A DNA stretch of 64,000 bases from Aliivibrio sp. S4MY1 (GTDB lineage Bacteria; Pseudomonadota; Gammaproteobacteria; Enterobacterales; Vibrionaceae): the NCBI RefSeq assembly GCF_028765545.1, contig NZ_JARACP010000006.1, positions 203,703 to 267,702 of the forward strand, in the 5' to 3' direction. The position numbers and the translations under genes were made by a program. Positions within the stretch are counted from its first letter, which is position 1. Each line of letters starts with the position of its first letter. Of the stretch, positions 20,403-30,933 are shown one piece after another. The notes under the pieces were generated by a model that had not been told where the DNA came from, did not search any database, and saw nothing but the letters and a program-made list of their open reading frames with translations.

Positions 20403-22178
20403 ATGCGCACCCATTACTGTGGTAACCTGAACAAGTCCCTTGCAGGGCAAACTGTAGAACTTTGCGGCTGGGTAAACCGTCGCCGTGATTTAGGCGGTCT
20501 TATCTTTATTGATATGCGAGATCGTGAAGGTATCGTTCAGGTAGTTGTTGACCCAGATATGAAAGATATCTTTTCAATCGCTAACCAACTGCGTAATGAG
20601 TTCTGTATCAAATTTACTGGTGAAGTACGTGTTCGTCCTGACAGCCAAGTAAATAAAGACATGGCTACGGGTGAAGTTGAACTTTACGCGACAGGTCTTG
20701 AGATCATCAACCGTTCAGAAGCGCTTCCATTGGATTTCAACCAAACGAACTCAGAAGAACAACGCCTGAAGTACCGCTACATTGATTTACGCCGTCCAGA
20801 AATGAGTGACCGCATCAAGTTACGTGCTCGCGCATCTAGCTTCGTTCGTCGTTTCTTAGATGAGAACTTGTTCTTAGATATCGAAACACCAGTACTAACA
20901 AAAGCGACACCAGAAGGTGCTCGTGATTATCTAGTACCAAGCCGTGTTCATAAAGGTAGCTTCTACGCACTTCCACAATCACCACAGTTGTTTAAGCAAC
21001 TTCTGATGATGTCTGGTTTTGACCGTTACTACCAAATCGTTAAATGTTTCCGTGATGAAGATTTACGTGCTGACCGTCAACCTGAGTTCACTCAAATCGA
21101 TATCGAAACGTCTTTCTTATCATCGACTCAAGTTCGTGAAATCACAGAGCGTCTAGTTCATGATATGTGGAAAGAGCTATTAGATATTGAGCTTGGTCAA
21201 TTCCCAATCATGCCATTCTCTGAAGCGATCCGTCGTTTTGGTTCTGATAAGCCAGATCTACGTAACCCATTAGAATTAGTTGACGTTGCTGATCTTCTTA
21301 AAGAGGTTGAATTCCAAGTATTCTCTGGCCCTGCTAACGATGAAAAAGGCCGTGTAGCGGTTATTCGTGTTCCTGGTGGCGCATCGCTTTCTCGTAAGCA
21401 AATTGATGAATACGGTAAATTCGTAGGTATCTACGGTGCGAAAGGTCTAGCTTGGATGAAAGTGAACGATCGCGCTGCTGGCTTTGAAGGTGTTCAATCA
21501 CCTGTTGCTAAGTTCCTAAGCGAAGATATCGTAAACAGCATTTTAGAGCGTACTGAAGCAGAGACTGGCGACATTATTCTATTTGGTGCGGATAAAGCAG
21601 GCATCGTAGCAGAAGCAATGGGCGCTTTACGTATTAAACTAGGTGATGATCTTGAGCTTACAGATAAGAAAGCTTGGGCTCCACTTTGGGTTATTGATTT
21701 CCCAATGTTTGAAGAAGATGGCGAAGGTAACTTGCACGCAATGCATCACCCATTCACCTCTCCTTTAGGTGTTACCGCTGAAGAGCTTAAAGCAAACCCA
21801 GCAGCCGCTAATTCTGATGCGTATGACATGGTTATCAATGGCTATGAAGTGGGTGGTGGTTCTGTTCGTATCCACAATGCTGAAATGCAAACTGCAGTAT
21901 TTGGCATTCTAGGTATTGAAGAGAAAGAGCAACAAGAGAAATTCGGTTTCTTACTTGAAGCGCTTAAATACGGTACGCCGCCACATGCAGGTCTTGCATT
22001 CGGTCTTGACCGTTTAGCTATGCTTCTTTGTGGAACTGAAAACATCCGTGATGTTATCGCATTCCCGAAAACAACAGCAGCAGCGTGTCTACTAACGAAC
22101 GCACCAAGCCTTGCTAATCCTGAGTCTCTTACTGAGCTATCGATTGCAGTAAAACTTGCTGAGAAAAAAGACGCTTAA
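20403..22178 (+). CDS. aspS: Aspartyl-tRNA synthetase
   Basis: Charges tRNA-Asp with aspartate. The 591-residue class IIb synthetase begins [20 protein letters not shown], the OB-fold anticodon-binding domain (about 1-110). Class II motif 1 lies near 140 ([20 protein letters not shown]), motif 2 near 215 ([25 protein letters not shown]), the bacterial GAD insertion around 290-420, and motif 3 at the C-terminus ([15 protein letters not shown]). Length is as in E. coli (590). It is a single-gene unit with a terminator at 22200. Confidence 0.98.
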   Translation: MRTHYCGNLNKSLAGQTVELCGWVNRRRDLGGLIFIDMRDREGIVQVVVDPDMKDIFSIANQLRNEFCIKFTGEVRVRPDSQVNKDMATGEVELYATGLEIINRSEALPLDFNQTNSEEQRLKYRYIDLRRPEMSDRIKLRARASSFVRRFLDENLFLDIETPVLTKATPEGARDYLVPSRVHKGSFYALPQSPQLFKQLLMMSGFDRYYQIVKCFRDEDLRADRQPEFTQIDIETSFLSSTQVREITERLVHDMWKELLDIELGQFPIMPFSEAIRRFGSDKPDLRNPLELVDVADLLKEVEFQVFSGPANDEKGRVAVIRVPGGASLSRKQIDEYGKFVGIYGAKGLAWMKVNDRAAGFEGVQSPVAKFLSEDIVNSILERTEAETGDIILFGADKAGIVAEAMGALRIKLGDDLELTDKKAWAPLWVIDFPMFEEDGEGNLHAMHHPFTSPLGVTAEELKANPAAANSDAYDMVINGYEVGGGSVRIHNAEMQTAVFGILGIEEKEQQEKFGFLLEALKYGTPPHAGLAFGLDRLAMLLCGTENIRDVIAFPKTTAAACLLTNAPSLANPESLTELSIAVKLAEKKDA

Positions 22179-22199
22179 TTAAGTTTTCTTTATTCTTAA

Positions 22200-22227
22200 A
22201 AATGCCCGCATTATGCGGGCATTTTTG
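22200..22227 (+). terminator. Terminator after aspS
   Basis: AATGCCCGCA TTA TGCGGGCATT followed by a T run is a textbook intrinsic terminator 22 bp after the aspS stop. Confidence 0.95.
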
Positions 22228-22328
22228 TATCTGCTATAACTAAAATGAGAAAGTAGTATATTACTAATACCTTGAGTTTAGAGGGATACCTCGCTAATAT
22301 ACATGTATAAATAATCAGTGGTTTTACT

Positions 22329-22850
22329 ATGTCTATCATTTTAGGGATCGATCCCGGCTCTCGCATTACTGGCTACGGTGTTATTCGTCAAAATGGCCGA
22401 CACCTGCAATATTTAGGTAGCGGTTGTATCCGTATGTCAGAAAAAGAGCTTCCTGGTCGTTTAAAACAAATTTATGCAGGTGTTTCTGAAATTATTACTC
22501 AATTTCAGCCTGATGTGTTCGCAATCGAACAAGTTTTTATGTCTAAAAATGCCGACTCAGCCTTAAAGTTAGGCCAAGCGAGAGGCAGTGCAATTGTTGC
22601 CGCAGTAAATGCAGATTTACCGGTTTATGAATATGCTGCAAGATTAATTAAGCAAGCAGTAACAGGAACGGGTGGTGCAGATAAAGCACAAGTTCAACAT
22701 ATGGTAATGAGTATGCTAAAACTGCCAGCAAAACCACAAGCCGATGCCGCCGATGGGCTAGGGGTTGCGATTTGTCATGCGAATACTAATAAAACCTTAA
22801 TAGCCTTGGCTGGCAAAGCAACGAGTGCTCGACGTGGGAGATATCGCTAG
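22329..22850 (+). CDS. ruvC: Holliday junction endonuclease RuvC
   Basis: Resolves Holliday junctions delivered by RuvAB. The 173-residue product shows the acidic catalytic residues in context: Asp near 7 ([13 protein letters not shown]), Glu near 66 (FAIEQVFMS), and the Asp pair in [16 protein letters not shown] near 140. A Lys/Arg-rich C-terminus follows. It is separated from ruvA by ~90 bp containing a LexA box, so ruvC is outside the SOS promoter, as in E. coli. yebC, which precedes ruvC in E. coli, is not present here. Confidence 0.97.
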   Translation: MSIILGIDPGSRITGYGVIRQNGRHLQYLGSGCIRMSEKELPGRLKQIYAGVSEIITQFQPDVFAIEQVFMSKNADSALKLGQARGSAIVAAVNADLPVYEYAARLIKQAVTGTGGADKAQVQHMVMSMLKLPAKPQADAADGLGVAICHANTNKTLIALAGKATSARRGRYR

Positions 22851-22874
22851 AGTCTGTCAAATTCTCATTTCTTT

Positions 22875-22894
22875 TACTGGATATCTATCCAGTT
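22875..22894 (+). promoter_or_regulatory. LexA (SOS) box upstream of ruvAB
   Basis: TACTGGATATCTATCCAGTT is a CTGG-N8-CCAG palindrome, the same core as the LexA operator known at E. coli ruvA. It lies about 48 bp upstream of the ruvA GTG, so ruvAB should be DNA-damage inducible. Confidence 0.85.
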
Positions 22895-22941
22895 CTTTAT
22901 TACTATTCGATGTAGTTAATTTATTTTAAAGAGTATCTATT

Positions 22942-23565
22942 GTGATCGGACGTCTTCGTGGAAATCTATTAGAAAAACAACCACCCGAATTATTAATTGA
23001 AGTAAGTGGTATTGGCTATGAAGTCCAAATGCCAATGAGTTGTTTTTATGAGTTACCTGAGATTGGCACTGAAGCGATCATCTATATTCACTATGTAGTA
23101 CGTGAAGATGCTCAATTGTTATATGGCTTTAATACAAAAAAAGAACGAGCTTTATTTAGAGAAGTTATTAAAGCGAATGGCGTTGGTCCTAAACTTGGCC
23201 TTGCTATTCTATCTGGAATGACAGCATCCCAATTTGTACAAAGTGTCGAGCGTGAAGATATTTCGACATTAGTAAAATTGCCAGGTGTTGGCAAGAAAAC
23301 AGCAGAGCGTTTAGTGGTTGAAATGAAAGACCGTTTGAAAGGGTGGGGTGCTGGTGATTTATTTACTCCAGCAACTGATGCTGCGCCAATGGACGATGGT
23401 TCTAATCTAATTTCTTCTCCTCAAAGTGCACAAGATGAAGCCGTAAGTGCATTGATATCTCTTGGTTATAAGCCAGTACAAGCATCTAAAATTGTTTCTC
23501 AAATAGCTAAACCGGATATGACAAGCGAAGCATTAATTCGTGAATCATTGAAGTCGATGATCTAA
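22942..23565 (+). CDS. ruvA: Holliday junction DNA-binding protein RuvA
   Basis: Tetrameric junction-binding subunit of the RuvAB branch-migration motor. The 207-residue protein has the N-terminal OB domain ([12 protein letters not shown]), the acidic pin region [13 protein letters not shown], two helix-hairpin-helix elements ([14 protein letters not shown] and [20 protein letters not shown]) and the C-terminal RuvB-contact domain [20 protein letters not shown]. The start is GTG after AAAGAG. It forms the SOS-controlled pair with ruvB, 55 bp apart. Confidence 0.97.
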   Translation: MIGRLRGNLLEKQPPELLIEVSGIGYEVQMPMSCFYELPEIGTEAIIYIHYVVREDAQLLYGFNTKKERALFREVIKANGVGPKLGLAILSGMTASQFVQSVEREDISTLVKLPGVGKKTAERLVVEMKDRLKGWGAGDLFTPATDAAPMDDGSNLISSPQSAQDEAVSALISLGYKPVQASKIVSQIAKPDMTSEALIRESLKSMI

Positions 23566-23620
23566 TTATTTTCATTATTCTTTACTACTATTTATTTATT
23601 GAATCGCTGAGTGCCATTTT

Positions 23621-24634
23621 ATGATTGAAGCTGATCGCCTTATTGCTGCTGATAACCCTGTTTTTCGTGAAGAAGAAGTCATCGATCGAGCGATACGTCC
23701 GAAGAAATTAGAAGACTATCGAGGTCAAGACCATGTTCGCAGCCAGATGGAAATTTTCATTAAAGCAGCACAAATGCGTAATGAACCACTCGATCATTTA
23801 CTTATTTTTGGTCCTCCAGGCTTAGGTAAGACAACATTAGCGAATATCGTTGCTAATGAAATGGAAGTGAATATTCGTACAACTTCAGGCCCTGTTCTTG
23901 AAAAAGCAGGAGACTTAGCTGCGCTTCTAACAAATCTAGAAGAAAATGATATTTTATTTATTGATGAGATCCACCGGTTAAGCCCTGTGGTTGAAGAAAT
24001 ACTGTATCCGGCAATGGAAGATTACCAATTAGATATTATGATTGGTGAAGGCCCTGCAGCACGTTCAATCAAAATTGATTTACCCCCTTTTACTTTAATT
24101 GGTGCAACCACCAGAGCGGGATCATTAACGTCACCATTACGTGATCGTTTTGGTATTGTTCAACGTTTAGAGTATTACAAAGTCGATGATCTTCAATATA
24201 TTGTTCAGCGTAGTGCTGATTGCCTGAATTTATCAATGGAATCTGAAGGCGCTCTTGAAGTTGCCCGTCGTGCTCGTGGTACACCACGTATTGCCAATCG
24301 ATTGTTACGTCGAGTACGAGATTATGCAGATGTAATGAGTGATAGCCATATCTCTTCAGATATTGCAGACAAAGCATTGAATATGCTTGATGTAGATGTT
24401 CGAGGTTTTGATTATATGGACAGAAAGTTACTTTTAGCCATTATGGAAAAATTTGATGGTGGTCCAGTTGGTCTTGATAATATTGCTGCAGCTATTGGTG
24501 AAGAAAGAGATACGATTGAAGATGTCATCGAACCTTACTTAATTCAACAAGGTTACTTACAACGAACACCAAGAGGGAGAATCGTTTCTGAGCGTGCATA
24601 CCTACATTTTGGAATTGATAAACCAGATAAATAG
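23621..24634 (+). CDS. ruvB: Holliday junction helicase RuvB
   Basis: AAA+ motor that drives branch migration with RuvA. The 337-residue protein has the N-terminal [11 protein letters not shown], Walker [18 protein letters not shown] near residue 63, Walker [12 protein letters not shown] near 113, sensor 1 [19 protein letters not shown] near 155 and the winged-helix C-terminus GVPQRTPRG-type ([11 protein letters not shown]). Length equals the E. coli protein within one residue. A terminator follows at 24694. Confidence 0.98.
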   Translation: MIEADRLIAADNPVFREEEVIDRAIRPKKLEDYRGQDHVRSQMEIFIKAAQMRNEPLDHLLIFGPPGLGKTTLANIVANEMEVNIRTTSGPVLEKAGDLAALLTNLEENDILFIDEIHRLSPVVEEILYPAMEDYQLDIMIGEGPAARSIKIDLPPFTLIGATTRAGSLTSPLRDRFGIVQRLEYYKVDDLQYIVQRSADCLNLSMESEGALEVARRARGTPRIANRLLRRVRDYADVMSDSHISSDIADKALNMLDVDVRGFDYMDRKLLLAIMEKFDGGPVGLDNIAAAIGEERDTIEDVIEPYLIQQGYLQRTPRGRIVSERAYLHFGIDKPDK

Positions 24635-24693
24635 ATCAATATTTACTATTCATATTTTGTAATACCCTATTAATAAAAAACTCAGTAGAATGG

Positions 24694-24725
24694 AAGCGGG
24701 TGATCAAAATCATCCGCTTTTTCGT
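24694..24725 (+). terminator. Terminator after ruvB
   Basis: AAGCGGGTGAT CAAA ATCATCCGCTT forms an 11-bp stem (one G-U) followed by TTT. It ends the ruvAB transcript before the cyd operon. Confidence 0.85.
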
Positions 24726-25006
24726 ATAAGAAATGTGGAAAGTGTGAAAAATAGCCAGTTATGTAAATTTTGATGTAATTAACTTACAAAAAATGGACAA
24801 ACCTTTTGAAAGAAAGCATTTTTACTATTAATATTAGCAGGTTCTATATTAGGTTAAGCTTAACATTAAGCTAACGGTTTTTATACAATCATGTAACACT
24901 TTATGGTTATTAATACGGTTACAAATATTAAAGCCCATATAAAGTATTACGCTCACCCAAAAGTGTGGAAGCACTGTGTCATTCAGCCTGACACAAAGGA
25001 GTTCTC
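24726..25006 (+). promoter_or_regulatory. cydABX upstream control region
   Basis: 280 bp, very AT-rich, with no gene. It carries several GTTAA-type half sites (GTTAAGCTTAAC at 24853-24864, TGTAATTAAC at 24772) of the kind bound by ArcA, the usual activator of cydAB under low oxygen. The match is loose. A ribosome site AAGGAG precedes cydA. Confidence 0.35.
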
Positions 25007-26596
25007 ATGATCACTGATGTAGTGGAGTTATCGCGATTGCAGTTTGCAATGACAGCGATGTATCACTTCCTATTCGTTCCCCTGACTTTAGGTATGGCCT
25101 TCTTACTGGCTATCATGGAGTCTTTATATGTAATGACAGACAAACAAATCTATAAGGACATGACAAAGTTCTGGGGTAAATTGTTTGGTATTAACTTTGC
25201 GTTAGGTGTTGCTACAGGCCTAACCATGGAGTTCCAGTTTGGTACTAACTGGGCTTATTATTCTCACTATGTTGGTGATATCTTCGGTGCGCCTCTTGCC
25301 ATCGAAGCATTAATGGCCTTTTTCTTAGAATCTACTTTTGTGGGTTTATTCTTCTTTGGTTGGGATCGTTTATCAAAACGTCAGCACCTTACAGTAACGT
25401 GGTTAGTTGCTTTAGGTTCTAACTTCTCAGCGCTTTGGATTCTAGTGGCTAACGGTTGGATGCAAAACCCAGTAGGTGCAGAATTTAACTTTGAAACAAT
25501 GCGTATGGAAATGGTGAGCTTCGCTGAAGTTGTACTAAACCCGGTAGCACAAGTTAAATTCGTACATACGGTAGCTTCGGGTTATACCTGTGGTGCAATG
25601 TTTGTTCTTGGTGTAAGTTCTTACTACCTACTTAAAGGTCGTGATATTGCATTTGCACGTCGTTCATTTGCTATTGCAGCTTCTTTTGGTATGGCATCAA
25701 TTTTATCTGTAATGGTACTTGGTGATGAATCTGGCTATGAGCTAGGTGAAGTTCAACAAGTGAAACTTGCAGCGATTGAAGCAGAATGGCACACAGAAGA
25801 AGCACCTGCAGCATTTACGGTTATTGGTTTACCAAATCAAGAAACAATGGAAACGGATTACGCAATTAAGATCCCATATGTTATGGGTATTATTGCGACG
25901 CGTTCATTAGATAAGCAGGTAACTGGTTTACGCGATCTTAAAGACCAACACGAACTTCGTATTCGTAACGGTATGGTTGCTTACGGTTTACTTGAAAAAC
26001 TACGTAATGGTGAGAAAACACCAGAAAACATCGCTGCGTTTGATGACGTTAAGCATGACTTAGGCTATGGCTTATTGCTTAAACGTTATACTGACAAAGT
26101 AGTTGATGCGTCTGAAGAGCAAATTAAAGCCGCTGCGGATGATTCAATTCCAACAGTATGGCCGTTGTTCTTCTCATTCCGTATCATGGTTGCGTGTGGT
26201 GTAGCTATGCTACTTATCTTTGGTTTTGCTTTTGTTCAGACTTGTCGTCAAAAGATTGGTCAAAAACAATGGTTACTTAAAGCAGCGCTATTTGGTATGC
26301 CACTACCATGGATTGCGATTGAAGCTGGTTGGTTCGTTGCAGAATATGGCCGTCAACCATGGGCTGTTGGTGAAATCTTACCAGTTCACGTAGCTGCATC
26401 AGCATTGACAGCAACAGAGATCTTAATCTCAATGGCTGCAATCATTGGCTTATACACGATATTCTTGATTGCTGAAGTTTACCTAATGGTGAAATTCGCG
26501 CGTAAAGGTCCAAGCAGCCTAAAAACAGGTCGCTACCACTTTGAGAAAGACGGTCAAGATTCAGAAGCGAAATTAACTCGCCAAGTAGAAGTATAA
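25007..26596 (+). CDS. cydA: Cytochrome bd-I ubiquinol oxidase subunit I
   Basis: High-oxygen-affinity terminal oxidase subunit carrying hemes b558, b595 and d in the inner membrane. The 529-residue protein has [15 protein letters not shown] near the N-terminus with the heme-ligand His at about residue 20. [19 protein letters not shown] near 185 holds another ligand His, and [20 protein letters not shown] near 445 is the CydA signature. The periplasmic Q-loop (about 250-380) is of the long E. coli type. Operon order is cydA-cydB-cydX-ybgE. Confidence 0.98.
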   Translation: MITDVVELSRLQFAMTAMYHFLFVPLTLGMAFLLAIMESLYVMTDKQIYKDMTKFWGKLFGINFALGVATGLTMEFQFGTNWAYYSHYVGDIFGAPLAIEALMAFFLESTFVGLFFFGWDRLSKRQHLTVTWLVALGSNFSALWILVANGWMQNPVGAEFNFETMRMEMVSFAEVVLNPVAQVKFVHTVASGYTCGAMFVLGVSSYYLLKGRDIAFARRSFAIAASFGMASILSVMVLGDESGYELGEVQQVKLAAIEAEWHTEEAPAAFTVIGLPNQETMETDYAIKIPYVMGIIATRSLDKQVTGLRDLKDQHELRIRNGMVAYGLLEKLRNGEKTPENIAAFDDVKHDLGYGLLLKRYTDKVVDASEEQIKAAADDSIPTVWPLFFSFRIMVACGVAMLLIFGFAFVQTCRQKIGQKQWLLKAALFGMPLPWIAIEAGWFVAEYGRQPWAVGEILPVHVAASALTATEILISMAAIIGLYTIFLIAEVYLMVKFARKGPSSLKTGRYHFEKDGQDSEAKLTRQVEV

Positions 26597-26613
26597 AAAC
26601 GGAGATTTGAGCA

Positions 26614-27750
26614 ATGTTTGATTATGAAGTATTGCGATTTGTTTGGTGGGCATTGATCGGTGTATTACTGATTGGTTTCGCTGTAACAGATGGTTTCGAT
26701 ATGGGTGTTGGTGCACTAGTACCTGTTATCGGAAAAACAGATTCAGAACGTCGAGTTATGATTAACTCAATTGCCCCACACTGGGATGGTAACCAAGTAT
26801 GGTTAATCACTGCCGGTGGTGCATTATTTGCTGCATGGCCATTAGTATATGCTGCGTCATTCTCAGGTTTTTACCTAGCAATGATCGTAACATTAGCAGC
26901 ATTATGGTTCCGTCCAGTAGGGTTTGATTACCGTTCTAAAATTGAAGATAAACGCTGGCGTTCAGCGTGGGATGCTGCAATCTTTATCGGTAGCTTTGTT
27001 CCACCAGTGATCTTTGGTGTTGCGTTTGGTAATTTACTTCAAGGTGTACCATTCGAGTTAAACAACCTAATGATGCTGAGTTATCATGGTGGTTTCTTTG
27101 AGTTGTTAAACCCATTTGCATTGCTTTGTGGTTTAGTGAGTTCAGCAATGTTCATTACTCAAGGTGCAACATGGCTACAGATGAAAACAACAGAAGAGCT
27201 TCATACTCGTTCTCGTAATGTAGCAATGATTTGTAGCGTTGCTGTTATCGTTCTGTTTGTTATCGCGGGCTTCTGGGCTCAAAGCATTGAAGGTTATGTG
27301 ATTACAACGGTTCTTGACCACAATGCAGCCTCTGATCCGCTAAATAAAGAAGTGGTTCGTGAAGTGGGTGCGCTATTCAATAATTATAATGAATATCCAC
27401 TGCTTTGGATTGCGCCAGCACTCGCTGTGATTATGCCTATCGTTACTATTATTGCTTCTCGTGCAAATATTGGTGGTCTAGCATTCTTAAGTTCTAGCTT
27501 GACGAACGCGGGTGTTATTTTAACGTCTGGTTTCGCATTGTTCCCATTCGTAATGCCATCGAGCTTTAACCCAGATCATGGTCTAACTATGTGGGATGCA
27601 ACATCAAGTGAATTGACGCTGCGATTAATGACTTATGTTGCTATCGTCATGGTGCCAATTATTCTTGCTTATACCATTTGGACGTACTACAAAATGTTTG
27701 GTCGTCTTGATTCTAAATTCATTGAAGAGAACAAAACGTCTCTTTACTAA
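26614..27750 (+). CDS. cydB: Cytochrome bd-I ubiquinol oxidase subunit II
   Basis: Partner of CydA. The 378-residue protein has around eight membrane helices and begins MFDYEVLRFVWWALIGVLLIG, followed by FAVTDGFDMGVGALVP and the HWDGNQVWLITAGGALFAAWP stretch, all diagnostic for CydB. It follows cydA by 17 bp with GGAG before its ATG. Confidence 0.98.
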   Translation: MFDYEVLRFVWWALIGVLLIGFAVTDGFDMGVGALVPVIGKTDSERRVMINSIAPHWDGNQVWLITAGGALFAAWPLVYAASFSGFYLAMIVTLAALWFRPVGFDYRSKIEDKRWRSAWDAAIFIGSFVPPVIFGVAFGNLLQGVPFELNNLMMLSYHGGFFELLNPFALLCGLVSSAMFITQGATWLQMKTTEELHTRSRNVAMICSVAVIVLFVIAGFWAQSIEGYVITTVLDHNAASDPLNKEVVREVGALFNNYNEYPLLWIAPALAVIMPIVTIIASRANIGGLAFLSSSLTNAGVILTSGFALFPFVMPSSFNPDHGLTMWDATSSELTLRLMTYVAIVMVPIILAYTIWTYYKMFGRLDSKFIEENKTSLY

Positions 27751-27762
27751 GGAGTATTTATT

Positions 27763-27870
27763 ATGTGGTATTTCGCATGGATCCTAGGTGTGCTACTAGC
27801 ATGTTCATTTGCAATCATTAATGCACTTTGGTTAGAGCATTCAGAAATGATGGATAAAGACAGTGAGTAA
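27763..27870 (+). CDS. cydX: Cytochrome bd-I accessory subunit CydX
   Basis: A 35-residue single-helix protein, MWYFAWILGVLLACSFAIIN followed by a short acidic tail. The opening MWYF-WILG is the CydX/YbgT signature; the subunit stabilises the heme site of cytochrome bd. It starts 12 bp after cydB with TAAGGAG, and its last codons overlap the ybgE GTG start by eight bases. Confidence 0.95.
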   Translation: MWYFAWILGVLLACSFAIINALWLEHSEMMDKDSE

Positions 27871-28165
27871 TCTCGCTGACAAAATAGACAGCGTTCACAG
27901 CCCAATCAACAATATCGTTGTACGATTATTGTTGGTTGCGGCTGCGGTATTTCACATGGCAATGCTGATGTGGGAACCAAGGGTGTATTCTGAGCAAATT
28001 GGCGGATTTAGTGGCTTATTAGCCCCAAGCTTAATTTATTCAGTGTGTACTGCATTCATTTTTGCTGTGGGTTTTATTCCTCATAAATGGATTTGGAAGC
28101 TGATATTTAGTCCGTATTTTTCAATAGCAATATTAGGTTACTTTAGTTATTTATATTTTTTCTAA
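27863..28165 (+). CDS. ybgE: Cyd operon protein YbgE
   Basis: A 100-residue inner-membrane protein with about three hydrophobic segments (30-45, 58-75, 82-100). Its position directly after cydX, with overlapping frames and a GTG start, and its size match YbgE of the E. coli cyd operon. The MLMWEPRVYSEQIGGFSG stretch agrees with the family. Its function is not established. A terminator follows. Confidence 0.85.
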   Translation: MSNLADKIDSVHSPINNIVVRLLLVAAAVFHMAMLMWEPRVYSEQIGGFSGLLAPSLIYSVCTAFIFAVGFIPHKWIWKLIFSPYFSIAILGYFSYLYFF

Positions 28166-28207
28166 AGTGATAAACCGATAAAAGTTTGTGTATTGGAACA
28201 GCATACT

Positions 28208-28250
28208 AAGCAGTTTGTTACTTATTTAAGTATCAAACTGCTTTTTTTTT
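28208..28250 (+). terminator. Terminator after the cyd operon
   Basis: AAGCAGTTTG ... CAAACTGCTT with an inner ACTT/AAGT pair, followed by seven more T, ends the cydABX-ybgE transcript. Confidence 0.93.
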
Positions 28251-28348
28251 GATGATATAGCCTAAAATTCTTATTTGTTATAGTGGTGCTAATAAAAAAT
28301 CGGTTATAGTTAGCAACGGATTTTTCAATAAGAAAAGAGAAAAATGTA

Positions 28349-28759
28349 ATGGATAACAACACGTTTGAATGGCCTATCACTATTTATTATGAAGACACAG
28401 ACGCTGGCGGAGTTGTATATCATTCTAACTATTTAAAGTTTTTTGAACGAGCACGAACGGAATTATTGCGCCATCATGGTGTCTCTCAACAAGTACTGTT
28501 AAAGCAATCGATAGGATTTGTTGTAAAAAGTATTAATATTGATTTCATTCAAGCTGCACGATTAGACGAACAGCTCAAAGTTGAAACATCTATAACAGAA
28601 TTTAAAAAAGTATCGCTAACCTTTTGTCAGTTATTGGTTAATTCTGAAGGGAAGGTATTGTGCAAAGCTACGGTTAAGGTAGCCTGTATTGATAACTCAA
28701 AGATGAAACCAACAGCGATTCCATCATTTATACTATCGGAGATAACTTGTGACAGGTGA
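28349..28759 (+). CDS. ybgC: Acyl-CoA thioesterase YbgC (Tol-Pal operon)
   Basis: Hot-dog-fold acyl-CoA thioesterase, 136 residues. The 4-hydroxybenzoyl-CoA thioesterase type motif [26 protein letters not shown] contains the catalytic Asp near residue 18. It is the first gene of the tol-pal cluster and its end overlaps the tolQ GTG by 11 bases. E. coli YbgC interacts with phospholipid-synthesis enzymes; its link to Tol-Pal is mainly genomic. Confidence 0.95.
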   Translation: MDNNTFEWPITIYYEDTDAGGVVYHSNYLKFFERARTELLRHHGVSQQVLLKQSIGFVVKSINIDFIQAARLDEQLKVETSITEFKKVSLTFCQLLVNSEGKVLCKATVKVACIDNSKMKPTAIPSFILSEITCDR

Positions 28760-29432
28760 ACTATCAATTCTCGATCTATTTCTACAAGCTAGTTTATTAG
28801 TTAAGATCGTGATGCTTATTCTATTAGGTTTGTCGGTAACATCATGGGCCATGATCTTCAAGCGCTCAAAAATTTTAGCTGTTGCTCGTATTGACGCAGA
28901 ACGTTTCGAAGATAAATTCTGGTCAGGAATGGATTTGTCACAGCTGTTTAATGAAGTGAAAGTTCGTAAAGACCGAATCAGTGGTACTGAAAAAATCTTC
29001 TATTCTGGTTTTAATGAGTTTGCTCGCTTATCTCGAGTGAGTTCATCATCTGAAGCGGTAATGGATGGAACATCTAGAGCTATGCGCGTTACGGTTTCGC
29101 GAGAAGTAGACGGTCTTGAAACCAACTTACCTTTTCTTGCAACCGTTGGTTCTATAACACCATACATAGGTTTATTTGGTACCGTATGGGGTATCATGCA
29201 TGCATTTATTGCGCTAGGTGCAGTAAAGCAAGCGACACTAGCAATGGTTGCTCCAGGTATTGCTGAAGCATTGGTTGCAACAGCCATGGGTTTATTTGCT
29301 GCGATTCCAGCGGTTATTGCCTACAACAGACTTAGTGTTAAAGTGGGTAAGTTAGAGCATAACTACGCTGCTTTTATGGATGAGTTCTCAAGCATTTTAC
29401 ATCGTCAAGCAATGGCAAGTCAGGAGAAATAA
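28749..29432 (+). CDS. tolQ: Tol-Pal energising subunit TolQ
   Basis: Inner-membrane proton-channel component that with TolR energises TolA for outer-membrane constriction at division. The 227-residue MotA/TolQ/ExbB protein has three helices: one near residues 12-35, then [22 protein letters not shown] near 135 and [24 protein letters not shown] near 175. The start is GTG inside ybgC. Its stop overlaps the tolR ATG. Confidence 0.97.
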   Translation: MTGELSILDLFLQASLLVKIVMLILLGLSVTSWAMIFKRSKILAVARIDAERFEDKFWSGMDLSQLFNEVKVRKDRISGTEKIFYSGFNEFARLSRVSSSSEAVMDGTSRAMRVTVSREVDGLETNLPFLATVGSITPYIGLFGTVWGIMHAFIALGAVKQATLAMVAPGIAEALVATAMGLFAAIPAVIAYNRLSVKVGKLEHNYAAFMDEFSSILHRQAMASQEK

Positions 29433-29878
29433 TGTCTGGCTATCAACCAAAGAAAAGAAAATTAACGGCTGAAATTAATGTGGTTCCCTACATTGATGTC
29501 ATGTTGGTGTTATTAATTATCTTTATGGTAACGGCTCCGTTTGTCACTCAAGGGGTAGATGTTGAATTACCAGAGATGAGTAACACAAAATCGGCGCAAG
29601 CGATGGCGGGTGAAGATCCTAATGCAACATTTATCATTGTTGAAATTGATAAAGATGGAAACCTTGGCTTAAGTGTTGATAATCAAGAAGTTCGTCGTCC
29701 TATGTCAATGCAAGAGATGATCACTAATGTGAAAGCAGAGCTGAGCATTAAGCCTAATTCACCCGTTGCGGTAGGTGGGGACGCTAGCACGCCATATGCA
29801 GAGATTGTTTTAGTTCTTGATGAATTAAGCCGTGCTGGGGTGAGTAAAGTTGGATTACTTACCGATCTCAAGGAATAG
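29432..29878 (+). CDS. tolR: Tol-Pal energising subunit TolR
   Basis: ExbD/TolR family, 148 residues: a short cytoplasmic N-terminus, one helix containing the proton-carrying Asp (INVVPYIDVMLVLLIIFMVT, Asp near 24), and a periplasmic domain that binds peptidoglycan. It overlaps tolQ and lies 16 bp before tolA. Confidence 0.97.
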   Translation: MSGYQPKKRKLTAEINVVPYIDVMLVLLIIFMVTAPFVTQGVDVELPEMSNTKSAQAMAGEDPNATFIIVEIDKDGNLGLSVDNQEVRRPMSMQEMITNVKAELSIKPNSPVAVGGDASTPYAEIVLVLDELSRAGVSKVGLLTDLKE

Positions 29879-29894
29879 AAGTGAATAATCATTA

Positions 29895-30923
29895 ATGAAA
29901 TCGGATAATAATTACACTTTTGCTATTATTGTATCTGTCGTGTTGCACTTGTTGCTCGTGGCAGCACTTATCTTTGGCAGCGATTTTTCTCTGGATGACA
30001 AAGCAAAGCCTAATACTATCCAAGCTGTTGTGATCGATCCAAATACGATTGCAAAACAAGCATCTCAGATCCGTCAAGAGCGAGAACGAGCGGAACGTGC
30101 TGAACAAGAGCGTTTAAAGCGATTAAAACAACAAGCTGCTCAGTTAGAAAAAAATCGAAAAGCGGAAGAAGATCGAATTCGAAAACTAAAAGAACAACAA
30201 GTTAAAGAGAAAAAAGCGGCTCGAGAAGCTGAAGAAGAGCGTAAAAAAGCAGTAGCAGAAGCGAAGGAACAAAAAGAGCGTGCTGTTGCTGAAGAAGTTG
30301 AACGAAAACGTAGAGCGGATGCTGCAGCAAAAGCTGAAGTTGCCAAACAGGCTAAAATTAAGGCTGATAAAGAAAAAGCCGCAAAAGAGGCTGCAAAAAA
30401 AACGCAATTAGAAAAAGAACGCGCAGCGAAAGCTGAAGCGGATCGTAAAGCAAAAGAAAAAGCGGCGAAAGTAGAAGCAGAAAGAGTCGCAAAAGAAAAA
30501 GCAGCAGCTGCTGAAAAAGCGCGTAAAGAAAAAGAACGTGCAGCGAAAGCAGAAGCTGAGCGAAAGCAAAAAGAAGCAGCGCTAAATGATATTTTTGCAG
30601 GGTTAGAAGATGAGACAGTTCAAAACTCATCAGCTAAGCAGCAACATATTGATGATGAAGTGAATCGCCATGCCGCTATTTACACTCAAATGATTCAACA
30701 GAACCTATTGGTTGATGAAACCTATGTAGGTAAAAGTTGTAGAGTAAAAATTAAGTTAGCGTCATCAGGGTTACTTTTATCTGTGACAACATTAGGGGGA
30801 GATGCTCAAGTTTGCCGTGCAGCAAAAACGGCGGTAACTAAAGTCAATGTATTCCCGATGCCAAAAGATTCAGATGTTGTTGCTAAATTAACGAATATTA
30901 ACCTTACGGTTCAACCAGAATAA
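29895..30923 (+). CDS. tolA: Cell-envelope integrity protein TolA
   Basis: Links TolQR in the inner membrane to TolB-Pal at the outer membrane. The 342-residue protein has an N-terminal helix with the SHLS-type region (here [18 protein letters not shown]), a long Lys/Ala/Glu helical rod (about 50-230) built from KAE/KEKAA-type repeats, and a globular C-terminal domain with [26 protein letters not shown] including the conserved Cys pair. It is shorter than E. coli TolA (421), the difference being in the rod. Confidence 0.97.
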   Translation: MKSDNNYTFAIIVSVVLHLLLVAALIFGSDFSLDDKAKPNTIQAVVIDPNTIAKQASQIRQERERAERAEQERLKRLKQQAAQLEKNRKAEEDRIRKLKEQQVKEKKAAREAEEERKKAVAEAKEQKERAVAEEVERKRRADAAAKAEVAKQAKIKADKEKAAKEAAKKTQLEKERAAKAEADRKAKEKAAKVEAERVAKEKAAAAEKARKEKERAAKAEAERKQKEAALNDIFAGLEDETVQNSSAKQQHIDDEVNRHAAIYTQMIQQNLLVDETYVGKSCRVKIKLASSGLLLSVTTLGGDAQVCRAAKTAVTKVNVFPMPKDSDVVAKLTNINLTVQPE

Positions 30924-30933
30924 GGAAGCTCAA

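Noticed and set aside
24699..24714. FNR-like site TTGAT-N4-ATCAA (here TGATCAAAATCA) before the cyd operon
   Set aside because: The bases form the stem and loop of the ruvB terminator; resemblance to an FNR box is explained by the hairpin.
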